NCBI GenBank assembly: GCA_017441585.1
Contig: JAFRWW010000047.1
Location: forward strand, 1 to 64,000
Reading direction: 5' to 3'
DNA length: 64,000 bases
DNA from: Lachnospiraceae bacterium
Lineage (GTDB): Bacteria; Bacillota; Clostridia; Lachnospirales; Lachnospiraceae
Below, piece after piece: positions 36,122 to 44,178 of this stretch; the stretch's first letter is position 1; every line of letters starts with the position of its first letter. The notes below the pieces were generated by a model. That model saw only the letters and a program-made list of their open reading frames with translations, made no database searches and was not told the DNA's origin. The position numbers were made by a program, and so were the translations under genes.

Positions 36122-38992
36122 TTAATCCGAAATGGTACCGCTGGTAGGTATGGTAGCCCTGCCGTTCACGATACTGTCCTTATCCTTAATACCAAAATAA
36201 TACTGGAACACATCTCTTGCGACTTCAGCCGCATTTGCCGAGGTGTATCCGTATGCGATCCTCACCGCCAGTGATATCTTGGGATCGTTCGAGGGGGCAA
36301 AGCCTATGAAAAGCGCATGGTTAGGTCTGGTTCTCACCTGCTGAGCCGTACCTGTCTTACCTGCGGCATCCACCCCACTGTCCTTGAAGGCGGCGGCCTC
36401 ATTAACCACACCTCTCATACCTGCAAAGACACTACGCCACACATCCTCGGAAGCCTCCACCCTGTTTCTGACCTGAGGAGTATAATCTTCCACTATATGG
36501 CCATCAGGATCCGTTACCTTATCAAGGAGACTTATATTATAGCAGGTGCCTTTGTTTGATATGGTGTTTGCATATCTGGCGATGGAAACCGTGGTAAAGG
36601 AATTGGTACCCTGACCGATGGCGGAACGTACCGAGTCCTCATCGGAGATGGAAGGTGTTGTCTCGGAAAGTTCTATGCCTGAAGTGTCGGTAAAGCCGAA
36701 CTTATCCGCATATTCCGCCAGTTTTTTAAGTCCCACATCCGAATTATATTTGCCAGTACCGTCAAGTCCCAGTCTGTATCCCACTTCATAAAAATAAAAG
36801 TTACAGGAATTTGTAATGGCCGTGGACAGGGTCTGCTCACCGTGTTTGCCCGGATACTTCCAGCACTTGGGGTTATCCACCTTGTCATACTCGCCCAGAC
36901 ACTCTATCTGCTCACCGGTAGTTATGACATTCTCATATATGCCCGCCATGGCCGATACGATCTTATACGTGGATCCCGGCGCCGTCTTCTGCTGTGTAGC
37001 ATAGGAGTACAGCGGGTTGGAAAGATCGTTTCTGAGCCTGTTGTAATATTCCGTGTCTATAAAATTGGCCAGCCTGTTATTGTCATAGCTTGGATAGGAT
37101 ACGCAGGCTCTCACCTCACCCGTGGCCGAATCACAGACCACGCAGGATGCGGTACAGGGGTCCAGGGCCAGCATGGCCGGAGTGATCTCTATGGTACGTA
37201 TCTCCTCCACCATAAAATCATAGGGTGACAGTTCTCCTGCCAGCAACAGCCTTTTGGTCTCCAGATCATCCCTGATAACCCCCTGTTCAAACAGCGCCAT
37301 GCATATCTGCAGGGGAGATATCTCCCCGTCCCGTATCATATACTTTATCACTTTTCGCTGAAAAGCGTTATTGTCTTCCAGCAGTTCTATTATCTTGTTA
37401 GTGAGGGCCTCATACACCTGAGCGGAATCCGAATACTGCTCGGGGGCGTCAAGCCTCGTGACCTCGATCCACTCCATGGCTATGGCGTGTTTTAAATACT
37501 CGGGCAGGGAGATAGTCTCATTCTTCCAGGCCTGATATATCTCATCCTGTTCATCTACCTTATCGCTTATGAGTATGCCCTCGTTTGAAGACGAAAGGGT
37601 CTGGGTGATGAAGCTTTCATACACCTGATATTCCTTATCCAGGGTGTCATAGGCGTTGTTGCCGTTTAAAAGTTCTTCCCTCAGTGTAGCCAGCACCTGA
37701 TCCTGCTTTTTTTCACAGGCCGCATGGATCTGCTGCTCATACATGCCCGCATCCTCTTCTCCCATGACGGACAGATCGAGAATACCGTTATTGAGCAGGG
37801 CGTAGTACACACTGTCTATTGGGATTATGATATTTGATGCCGATTCGTTTTCCCCCTGTACATATTCTTTCACATTTTTGATACGGGAGACTATGATACC
37901 CGCCAGTTTCTGTTCCAGTATCCTGTATATAGCCTCCTGCAGATCGGCGTCGATGGTAAGATACAGATCGTTGCCCGCCACGGGCTGGGTGACGCTTGCC
38001 ACCTCTGCCACCTTTCCCACGTTATCCACATAGATCTCACGGCGGCCCTTTTGTCCCTGGAGCTGCTTTTCCATCACCTGCTCTATGCCGGCACGGCCTA
38101 CCATATCATTTCTCTCGTATTTGCCTCCGGAAGCATTATACTCTTCCAGTTCAGCCTGGGAAATGATACCCGTATAGCCCAGGATAGGCGACAGGCTGGG
38201 CTCGTCGATATAGCGGCGCACGGTATCCTCAGCTATATCCACTCCCTGCATCTCGCTTTTATTCTCCATCACCATGGCGACGGTCTTTTCGCTCACTCCC
38301 GTGGCTACGTTGGTAGCTATATATTTCTGATAGCTGTTAAGGCTCATGGCATAGCGGACGGCCACCATTTTGAGGAGCTCATCCTTCGTATAGCCCTCCA
38401 TGGGTATGAAATCATACTTACCCTTTTCATTCGGAACATATTTTCCTATGCCGAATTTTGACGAGGAGCACAGATAGGTTATCAGCTCCTGAGGTGTGGC
38501 GTCGCGCTCCTTGAGCTTAAGGTCTTCCGTTTTGGAATGTCCGTATATGTCCGCCAGAAAACGCAAAAGACTCTTACCTTCCACGGAATAGGCATAGTGG
38601 CCGCTCTCATCCAGCACCACGTTAAAAGTACAGGCCAGATCGTCACCGTTATCCTCCACCATGTGGATCAGCCTGTAAATATTCTCATTCATCTGTCTGT
38701 TTTTCTCGGATCCGGTGCTGTCATAGTTATCCTCGATGGTAACGGAATAGGCCAGTTCATCATAGGCCAGGAGTTTGCCGTTCACGTCAAAGATCTTGCC
38801 TCTCGTACTTTTGATGGACTGCTCCTTAAGTATCTTCAGGGTAAAGTTGTTCTGATAATCCTCACCCTTCACTATCTGCAGCACAAATAGACGATGCACC
38901 AGCACTCCGAATAAAAGGAAGATAATGAGCATCAGTACAAAGATACGGGACATTATAAAATTTATTATCTGCTCTTTTATCTCGTTAAACAT
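36122..38992 (-). CDS. Penicillin-binding protein 2-type transpeptidase
   Basis: 956 residues; cross-links peptidoglycan in cell elongation with RodA. One membrane helix (about 18-38), a dimerisation domain (about 55-340), then the transpeptidase domain with S674 in GSTYK (SxxK), TNSCN (SxN) and GKTGTAQQ (KTG). The segment at about 362-605 is a long, mostly helical insertion between VLTID-like strand (YLTIDADLQEAI) and the catalytic domain, making it about 250 residues longer than typical PBP2. It stands between mreD and minC. Confidence 0.9.
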   Translation of the reverse strand: MFNEIKEQIINFIMSRIFVLMLIIFLLFGVLVHRLFVLQIVKGEDYQNNFTLKILKEQSIKSTRGKIFDVNGKLLAYDELAYSVTIEDNYDSTGSEKNRQMNENIYRLIHMVEDNGDDLACTFNVVLDESGHYAYSVEGKSLLRFLADIYGHSKTEDLKLKERDATPQELITYLCSSSKFGIGKYVPNEKGKYDFIPMEGYTKDELLKMVAVRYAMSLNSYQKYIATNVATGVSEKTVAMVMENKSEMQGVDIAEDTVRRYIDEPSLSPILGYTGIISQAELEEYNASGGKYERNDMVGRAGIEQVMEKQLQGQKGRREIYVDNVGKVAEVASVTQPVAGNDLYLTIDADLQEAIYRILEQKLAGIIVSRIKNVKEYVQGENESASNIIIPIDSVYYALLNNGILDLSVMGEEDAGMYEQQIHAACEKKQDQVLATLREELLNGNNAYDTLDKEYQVYESFITQTLSSSNEGILISDKVDEQDEIYQAWKNETISLPEYLKHAIAMEWIEVTRLDAPEQYSDSAQVYEALTNKIIELLEDNNAFQRKVIKYMIRDGEISPLQICMALFEQGVIRDDLETKRLLLAGELSPYDFMVEEIRTIEITPAMLALDPCTASCVVCDSATGEVRACVSYPSYDNNRLANFIDTEYYNRLRNDLSNPLYSYATQQKTAPGSTYKIVSAMAGIYENVITTGEQIECLGEYDKVDNPKCWKYPGKHGEQTLSTAITNSCNFYFYEVGYRLGLDGTGKYNSDVGLKKLAEYADKFGFTDTSGIELSETTPSISDEDSVRSAIGQGTNSFTTVSIARYANTISNKGTCYNISLLDKVTDPDGHIVEDYTPQVRNRVEASEDVWRSVFAGMRGVVNEAAAFKDSGVDAAGKTGTAQQVRTRPNHALFIGFAPSNDPKISLAVRIAYGYTSANAAEVARDVFQYYFGIKDKDSIVNGRATIPTSGTISD

Positions 38993-38999
38993 AAATAGA

Positions 39000-39521
39000 T
39001 CAGCTGAATATCACTTCCGTCTTACGTTCATCCTCTTCCAACAGACTGTTGATGTAAAGCACCGGCCGATAAAGCACCAGCGTGGCCAGCACGGTATAGA
39101 CGATCTCGGGGATCGCCACCTGCTTCACATAGGCGAAAACATCAAACCTGCGCCGCAGAAGGAACATGAAAACATAGATCACACTGCTGTATATGATGCC
39201 GGAAAAACCGACAAAGAATATGGGGAGCTTAATATCTTCGGGATAAAAGATACGGTTGAAGAAACCGTTCATATAGCCCACCATCATATAGATAAGGGCA
39301 TATGCCCCCAGTATGCCGCCACCGTAAAACACATCCAGCAGAAGACCCGAAAAAAAGCCCACCAGAAGGCCTTCCCTCTTGCCTCTCATAAAGCCGAAAC
39401 AACTCACTATCATGAGCACCAGGTTAGGCACCACCGGTCCCAACTGTATGCCGCGAAGCAACGTCGACTGAATGATGAAACAGATTATTATCAAAATAAA
39501 ATGCACAAGTACACGTTTCAT
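39000..39521 (-). CDS. mreD: Rod shape-determining protein MreD
   Basis: 173 residues, five or six membrane helices, small and hydrophobic as usual. MreD is part of the elongation complex with MreC, RodA and PBP2. Family features are LGPVVPNLVLMIVSCFGFMRG and FFSGLLLDVFYGG. It overlaps mreC by 4 nt. Confidence 0.9.
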   Translation of the reverse strand: MKRVLVHFILIIICFIIQSTLLRGIQLGPVVPNLVLMIVSCFGFMRGKREGLLVGFFSGLLLDVFYGGGILGAYALIYMMVGYMNGFFNRIFYPEDIKLPIFFVGFSGIIYSSVIYVFMFLLRRRFDVFAYVKQVAIPEIVYTVLATLVLYRPVLYINSLLEEDERKTEVIFS

Positions 39522-40405
39522 TTATCCTCATTCCCGTCGAGCTTAATGGTCTCGTTTTTAAGTTCCTTGATGACCAGAACGATATCTATATGGTTAAAGT
39601 CCACACTGGGAGTAATGGTGCCGGATTTCGTCAGGTTATTGTTATCATTCTCAATGGAGCTGATATAGCCTATGTTTATACCCGGAAGGTACTTGTCCGA
39701 TATATCGGAGGTCACCAGCACGTCTCCCTGTGCCACCCTGTTGTTCTCATCCACCAGCTGTGAAAATCTGATCTGACCCTTGTTTAAAAGAAGCAGATCT
39801 CCGGTCACCATGAGGTTATCAGAGGTCGAGAGCACCTGTGCGCTGACATTAGAGGCGTCATCTATGATGGATCTGACACAGGCCCAGTTAGGCCCCACGT
39901 CGGTCACTATTCCCACCAGGCCTGCACCTGCTATGACGTTCATGTTTTTCCTGACGCCGTCATTCTCGCCCTTGTTAATGGTGAAAATGGAAAACCAGTT
40001 TCCTGCATCCTTGGCTATGACTCTGGCTCCGATGGTATCGTAACCGGAATACTTTTCTCCCAGGCCATAGAGCTGCCTGAGTTCATTGAGTTCATACTTA
40101 TCCTGAATGAGATTGGAATTTTCCGTCTTGAGGGCGTCCACCTCATCCTGAAGGGCCTTATTCTGTTCCAGCACCACCTTAAGGTCCTTGAGATCCTCGG
40201 CTCTCTGGGCCAGATATGAGCCCACCGACTCTATACCGTTTTCAAAAGGTACCACCAGATATCCCGACACAAAGGAAAGGGGTTTTACCACCAGATCCGT
40301 GGAAAAGGTCAGGATCATCAGAAGGATGCATACGCAGGAAAGGATGAGCAGCATATATTTGCTGTCAAGTTCTATTCTTTTATGTTTGATTCGTACTCGG
40401 GGCAT
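39518..40405 (-). CDS. mreC: Rod shape-determining protein MreC
   Basis: 295 residues. One N-terminal helix (about 18-40), a coiled coil (about 70-108), then the MreC beta domain with YDTIGARVIAKDAGNWFSIF, TINKGENDGV and GLVGIVTDVG. It is an extracytoplasmic scaffold linking MreB to wall synthesis enzymes. It is separated from mreB by the 197-bp repeat at 40433-40629. Confidence 0.95.
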   Translation of the reverse strand: MPRVRIKHKRIELDSKYMLLILSCVCILLMILTFSTDLVVKPLSFVSGYLVVPFENGIESVGSYLAQRAEDLKDLKVVLEQNKALQDEVDALKTENSNLIQDKYELNELRQLYGLGEKYSGYDTIGARVIAKDAGNWFSIFTINKGENDGVRKNMNVIAGAGLVGIVTDVGPNWACVRSIIDDASNVSAQVLSTSDNLMVTGDLLLLNKGQIRFSQLVDENNRVAQGDVLVTSDISDKYLPGINIGYISSIENDNNNLTKSGTITPSVDFNHIDIVLVIKELKNETIKLDGNEDK

Positions 40406-40432
40406 TTATAACCTCATTATATCACTTACAAA

Positions 40433-40629
40433 AACTTCCCACATGTCATCCTGAGTGAAACGACGCTGATCACATCATGAAATGATGTGATGCCGCCCCG
40501 GCGAGGGGTTGCGAAGCAACAGGAAGGATCCTGAAAGAGTTAAAGGATTCAAAAAGGTCATCTTTATAAAGATTCTTCGCTGCGCTCAGAATGACATAAA
40601 TTGCCTATTTTATCATCAAGTGGGAAGTT
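40433..40629. repeat. MITE-like repeat, copy 2, carrying a 60-bp hairpin cassette
   Basis: Terminal inverted repeats AAAACTTCCCAC and GTGGGAAGTTTT (40431-40442 and 40620-40631). The body matches copy 1 (1-136) inverted, with about one mismatch, except for a 60-bp cassette at 40464-40523 inserted at CGA/AAGGATCC. The cassette holds three stem-loops (10-bp stem at 40469-40491, CCCC/GGGG, GTTGC/GCAAC) and matches that at 794-852. It lies between mreB and mreC in the operon. Confidence 0.85.
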
Positions 40630-40633
40630 TTAG

Positions 40634-41644
40634 TCACTTAGACATACCCTGGATCGAGTACGCAACTGACTTATACTTATCGTCCTTGATCACTCTCGCC
40701 AGACCGCAGGCCACGGAATCGGCCGCATTATCGGCTATGTTCACCTTAAGATTGGTACCCTGACTCACCAGTTCTCCAAAATGATTGGTCACTGCGGAGC
40801 CGCCGGTAAGATATACTCCATGCCTATAAATATCGGCTGCCAGTTCCGGGGGAGTACGCTCCAGGATCACCTTTATGTTATCAATGATAGTGTCAAAATG
40901 CTCCCTCAGGGCAAGATCCACCAGGGTAGTGGGAATCTCTCTTTCCACGGGCAGTCCCGTCACTATATCCCTGCCGTATACCACGGCGCTCTCCCCTGCT
41001 TCTTCCAGCATTCTCATGCCTATCTTAACCTTTTCCGCAGTCTTCTGTCCTATCATGAGATTGAACTCTTTTCTGACAGCAGCTCTGATGGCGTCGTCAA
41101 ATTTGGCTCCGCCCACCTTTATAAGCTTGGATAAAACGATACCGCCCAGGGACAGGATGGATATCTCTGTAGTGGCGTATCCCACGTCCACTATCATGAC
41201 GCCCTGGGAATTCTTAACATCAATATCCAGACCCAGTCCGTCAGCTATGGCCTTTTCCACCACCATGATCTTTTTCGCCTTGACATTTGCATCCCTGACC
41301 AGATCGTAGAAGGACCTCTTTTCCACCTCGGTCACGTCCGTGGGCACAGATATATAATAATCCGCACCGCTTGACTTGCTTCCGGCCAGATCGGCGATAA
41401 AACATCTGAGCACGGTCTGCATATTTTTGATGTCGGCGATCACGCCGTTGGTCACGGGATTGGATATGACTATGTTGCCGGGAGCCTTTTCGAACATCTC
41501 AAAGGCCGAATCGCCATAAGCAAACAAGGTATTCTTGTTCTGAATGGCGATCATATTCTTTTCATTCAGTATGGAGTCATCCGCACTGTTATAAATCTTG
41601 ATATTTCCGGTACCCAGATCGATCCCGAAGGCAAAATTCTGCAT
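40634..41644 (-). CDS. mreB: Rod shape-determining protein MreB (actin homolog)
   Basis: 336 residues. Actin-fold ATPase that organises the elongation machinery. Phosphate-1 loop GIDLGTGNIKI (8-18), VEKAIADGLGLDI, phosphate-2 motif MIVDVGYATTEISIL and the adenosine motif GVYLTGGSAVTNHF are present. It overlaps the radC stop by 1 nt (TAATG). It is shorter and more diverged than Bacillus MreB, consistent with an Mbl-like paralog or divergent clostridial form. Confidence 0.93.
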   Translation of the reverse strand: MQNFAFGIDLGTGNIKIYNSADDSILNEKNMIAIQNKNTLFAYGDSAFEMFEKAPGNIVISNPVTNGVIADIKNMQTVLRCFIADLAGSKSSGADYYISVPTDVTEVEKRSFYDLVRDANVKAKKIMVVEKAIADGLGLDIDVKNSQGVMIVDVGYATTEISILSLGGIVLSKLIKVGGAKFDDAIRAAVRKEFNLMIGQKTAEKVKIGMRMLEEAGESAVVYGRDIVTGLPVEREIPTTLVDLALREHFDTIIDNIKVILERTPPELAADIYRHGVYLTGGSAVTNHFGELVSQGTNLKVNIADNAADSVACGLARVIKDDKYKSVAYSIQGMSK

Positions 41645-42465
41645 TACAGTATTCCTCTTTCCTTTAATGATATAAAATTGTTATCTCCGATTATCACATG
41701 ATCCATGAGGTTGATCCCCAGAAGATCCGCTCCGTTTCGCAGTTTCCTGGTAACCTCCAGATCATCTAATGACGGTGATGGATCACCGCTCGGATGATTA
41801 TGGATCAGTATGATGCCCACAGCCGAATGTAATAGGGCATCCCTGAATATCTCTCTTTCGCTGACCATGGAGCTGTTCACCGATCCTCTGGTCATCATTT
41901 TCTTTTTGATTATCCCGTTTTTACCGTCCAGATAAAGCGCCCAGGTTTCTTCCACCTCCAGGGGCTTTAAAGTAGGCAGGAACATTTCAAACACATCCTT
42001 ACCGGATGTGATGCGCTCTTTCTTAGAGCCGCCGCCCTTTTCCCACATGCGTCTGGCCAGTTCCGACAGGCATCTTAGCTGTACCGATCTCACCTGTCCC
42101 ACGCCTTCTATCTGCTGAAGGGTACCAAGGGGTATCCTGTCCAGATAGGCGATGCCGCCGTATCCTTCGGCGCACTCGATAACGCTTCTGGCCACCTGAG
42201 TGACTCTGAGCCTCCCCGTGCCAAACCTGAAGATCACCGCCAGGAGTTCCTCATCCGTAAGGGCATCCGCGCCATACTTAAGGCATTTTTCTGTCGGGAG
42301 CTGATCCGGGGACAGATCTTTCATCTTTGCGTGAGCGGTTGTCAGATCAGGTCTTTGCTTTTGAGGATCGACGTTTTGATTCTCTGCCTCAATGCTTTGT
42401 CTTTCTGTGTCTACGCTTTGTTTTTCCGCCTCAATGCTTTGTCTTAGTGTATCACTATATGTCAT
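41644..42465 (-). CDS. radC: RadC-family JAB-domain protein
   Basis: 273 residues from the ATG at 42465 (AAAGGA SD). Residues about 5-45 are a Glu/Gln-rich low-complexity head with repeated SIEAE/SVDTE motifs. Then a helix-hairpin-helix region (LGTLQQIEGVGQVRSVQL) and the JAB metal site with EIFRDALLH...IILIHNHPSGDPSPS...D. The family was named for DNA repair but that role is doubtful; it is probably a metal-dependent hydrolase. It is the first gene of the mre operon here. Confidence 0.9.
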   Translation of the reverse strand: MTYSDTLRQSIEAEKQSVDTERQSIEAENQNVDPQKQRPDLTTAHAKMKDLSPDQLPTEKCLKYGADALTDEELLAVIFRFGTGRLRVTQVARSVIECAEGYGGIAYLDRIPLGTLQQIEGVGQVRSVQLRCLSELARRMWEKGGGSKKERITSGKDVFEMFLPTLKPLEVEETWALYLDGKNGIIKKKMMTRGSVNSSMVSEREIFRDALLHSAVGIILIHNHPSGDPSPSLDDLEVTRKLRNGADLLGINLMDHVIIGDNNFISLKERGIL

Positions 42466-42500
42466 ATGATTCCTTTCCCTGCTTTTCCGGGGCATAAGAA

Positions 42501-42524
42501 AGGGGTGCGTATGCACGCACCCAT
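42501..42524 (-). terminator. Hairpin upstream of radC, weak terminator
   Basis: A perfect 8-bp stem GGGTGCGT/ACGCACCC (42503-42510 with 42515-42522, 4-nt loop) precedes a weak CTTTCTT tract on the minus strand, about 40 bp ahead of the radC start. It could be a leader attenuator or the terminator of the upstream gene. Confidence 0.45.
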
Positions 42525-42596
42525 CTATGATACCACAAAACATCTATTCGGTCAAAATATAAGAAAAACAAACACTGAAGACCATAAGCAGACTTA

Positions 42597-42711
42597 ATAC
42601 GGACGATTTCACATTCTTCCTGTTTCGTCCGTATGCGTATCAAAGAAATACGGACGAGTATACGTTTCCCTTTTTTTAGTCTGTATCATTACACAGAATT
42701 AATACAGACTA
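42597..42711. repeat. Alternating inverted 10-mers between radC and the Rpn-like gene
   Basis: ATACGGACGA occurs at 42597-42606 and 42648-42657, and its reverse complement TCGTCCGTAT at 42625-42634. A second pair, TAGTCTGTAT (42677-42686) and ATACAGACTA (42702-42711), is a perfect 10-bp inverted repeat. The two sets are related sequences. The rest of 42466-42781 shows no gene. They could fold into consecutive hairpins or bind a regulator. Confidence 0.65.
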
Positions 42712-42781
42712 TTCGAAATATATCATTTCCGCTTCCGGCGACTTACATCTGCCAAATAAAAGATTTTCAATAACTATTACT

Positions 42782-43732
42782 CTATGCCTTAAGCGGTGCA
42801 AATATCTCTTCCAGTCTGGTCAACGACAGGCCGACGCATTCACTTATCTTTTCAATGCTGTCACCGGCATTATACATATTTATTGCAATCTTCTCTGTTG
42901 TGCGCTCTGCTGCACGTGCAACTTTCTGATCCGCTTTGGCACGTTCCTCCTTAACCGCCTGATTTACCGCATCTATTTTTTCCTGCTCTATGATCTGTTC
43001 TACCTTTGTCATACCAATCTCCCTCCTTATTCTCTCTGCTGTCTCCTTATCGATCACCTTATCTGTAAAGGCCAACAAGCACTTATAAACAAATACTGCA
43101 GCCTTCTCATCAGTGATACGCTTAGCGAAATCTATAGCCACATTAATTGCAATTCTCTTTTCATCAACGCCTTCAAAAGTAAGCGGATAAATGACAAGTT
43201 TCATCAAATCTTCATCCGAAAGTGAAATTTCGGAATCCAGTTTACTTTTTATACCATCATTTATTTCCTTTGTATCAAGTCCTGACAGAAATGCCTCAGT
43301 CAGTTTAAATTTTACTGCATCCATATCAAGATACGGATCAGTCGTTCCGTGCTTAACATCGGCAGTATATATAATGATGATCTTCAACCTCGGGAAACAT
43401 CCATTTTCATTATAAAGTCTCTGGGCAATTCTGGCAATATATCCGATATACTTCTTCTTGTTCTTCTCAGAATACTCACTTTCATAATCCACTATAGCAT
43501 AGGATCCGTCCTCTAATTCAAACAGGTTATCAAGTTTGAGTTCATTAGCCTCTATCACAGGCAGATTAGTAGGGTCTGCCCGCTTTACTTTCGGTACGTC
43601 TATCCCATATACTGCAAATGTCTTACCTTTAAATTCTTCCGCCATCACTTTTGATACAATATCTTTATTCTGATATGCGATGGCAGAATCATTTCTATTA
43701 GTTTGCATTTTCTTTACTTGTTTTCTCTTCAT
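42782..43732 (-). CDS. Rpn/PD-(D/E)XK nuclease-like protein
   Basis: 316 residues from ATG at 43732, chosen for GGAGGATGCAGA just upstream. The segment FELEDGSYAIVDYESEYSEKNKKK holds the D...E-x-E spacing seen in Rpn (recombination-promoting nuclease)/YhgA-like PD-(D/E)XK proteins, which are transposase-associated endonucleases. C-terminal third is a charged coiled coil (IEQEKIDAVNQAVKEERAK...) ending with a helix resembling a DNA-binding tail (GLSLTRLEEIF). It stands alone between the hairpin repeats and a tandem-repeat stretch. These genes vary quickly among strains. Confidence in the family is moderate. Confidence 0.65.
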   Translation of the reverse strand: MKRKQVKKMQTNRNDSAIAYQNKDIVSKVMAEEFKGKTFAVYGIDVPKVKRADPTNLPVIEANELKLDNLFELEDGSYAIVDYESEYSEKNKKKYIGYIARIAQRLYNENGCFPRLKIIIIYTADVKHGTTDPYLDMDAVKFKLTEAFLSGLDTKEINDGIKSKLDSEISLSDEDLMKLVIYPLTFEGVDEKRIAINVAIDFAKRITDEKAAVFVYKCLLAFTDKVIDKETAERIRREIGMTKVEQIIEQEKIDAVNQAVKEERAKADQKVARAAERTTEKIAINMYNAGDSIEKISECVGLSLTRLEEIFAPLKA

Positions 43733-43817
43733 TCTGCATCCTCCAAGTGCTTCCTCAAAATGCTTCCTCCAAATACTCACAAACAAATAAAGCAGATTTC
43801 TTGATCACAGTTTCTTC

Positions 43818-43922
43818 TCTCGCAGATCCTTTTCTCGCAGACCCTTTTCTCGCAGATCCTTTTCTCGCAGATTCGTCTCTTACAGATTCATTTCTAACAG
43901 ATTCGTCTCTTTCAGAACCTTC
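43818..43922. repeat. Seven 15-bp tandem repeats upstream of the Rpn-like gene
   Basis: Units begin TCTCGCAGATCCTTT (43818, 43833, 43848, 43863) and decay to TCTTTCAGAACCTTC at 43908-43922. On the minus strand they would encode pentapeptides such as KGSAR and DESVR in a 73-codon open frame (43755-43976) without a convincing SD. The gap 43733-44178 otherwise holds only AT-rich sequence and the hairpin at 44106. Confidence 0.85.
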
Positions 43923-44105
43923 ACATACCAAATATAAATATCCATAGTTCACCGCCTTGCATAACAATCCATGCAAATGCCAATGATAAAGATATTTATT
44001 GAAAAAACAATACTGTACGAGTCACACACATATTCAATTATTTCATGGAAATAGCGACAGTCGGAATGTTGTCACTTTTCTTAGAAATGATGTTTGGATT
44101 ATAAA

Positions 44106-44133
44106 TCAAACAGGGGCTTATTGCAAGCCCCTG
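44106..44133 (-). terminator. Rho-independent terminator of hppA
   Basis: On the minus strand a 9-bp stem CAGGGGCTT/AAGCCCCTG (44111-44119 with 44125-44133) is followed by TTTGATTTATAA, 46 bp behind the hppA stop. Confidence 0.8.
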
Positions 44134-44178
44134 TGAAGAAACAAATTATTTATTTCTGCCGAACATAATATTTACGGA

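Noticed and set aside
43818..43922. Possible CRISPR array
   Set aside because: Direct tandem 15-bp repeats with no spacers and no cas genes nearby.
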